5,362 bases of DNA, from NCBI GenBank assembly GCA_003447895.1, contig DLYC01000182.1, positions 1 through 5,362 on the forward strand. Reading direction: 5' to 3'. Below are positions 5,344 through 5,362 of the stretch, piece by piece. Each line of letters starts with the position of its first letter. The first letter of the stretch is position 1. The translations under genes were made by a program, and so were the position numbers. The notes under the pieces are model-generated. The model was not told the DNA's origin, did not search any database, and worked only from the letters and a program-made list of their open reading frames with translations. The stretch is from Lachnospiraceae bacterium. Lineage in GTDB: Bacteria; Bacillota; Clostridia; Lachnospirales; Lachnospiraceae.

Positions 5344-5362
5344 GGGCCGCGGGGCGGTGGCC

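Noticed and set aside
5322..5362. Terminator for the pectinesterase gene
   Set aside because: A small GC hairpin is present, but no T run follows before the window ends.

Overview
The window looks like a carbohydrate-uptake locus from a Gram-positive anaerobe, probably a gut or rumen member of the Bacillota (Clostridia). The grounds are strong AGGAGG-type ribosome binding sites, a lipoprotein solute-binding protein, permeases of the LplB and LplC/YtcP type, and AT-rich control regions beside moderately to highly GC-rich genes. The species cannot be fixed from the sequence.

Layout. Four genes run leftward (minus strand) from about 4221 to the left edge, in the order: a small polytopic membrane protein of unknown function (4221-3631); an LplB-type permease (3641-2586); an LplC/YtcP-type permease (2573-1683); and a family 1 extracellular solute-binding lipoprotein (from 1580, cut by the left edge after 526 codons). 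The first two genes overlap by 11 bases, the two permeases are 12 bases apart, and a 102-base gap with two small hairpins precedes the binding protein. They are best read as one operon. A divergent AT-rich region (4222-4457) separates it from a rightward gene, 4458-5321, that encodes a carbohydrate esterase family 8 pectinesterase with no signal peptide.

How the genes may work together. The lipoprotein would capture an oligosaccharide outside the cell and pass it to the heterodimeric permease. No ATPase is encoded here, as is common for this transporter class, which usually borrows a shared MsmX/MsmK-type ATPase. The pectinesterase would act inside the cell, removing methyl esters from imported pectic oligosaccharides. 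Methylated oligogalacturonides, or related pectin fragments, are therefore the inferred substrate. That rests on gene neighbourhood and not on any residue-level proof. The small membrane protein is the least explained part: it is the first gene of the operon and its end overlaps the permease start.

No tRNA, rRNA, CRISPR array, insertion sequence or phage gene was seen.
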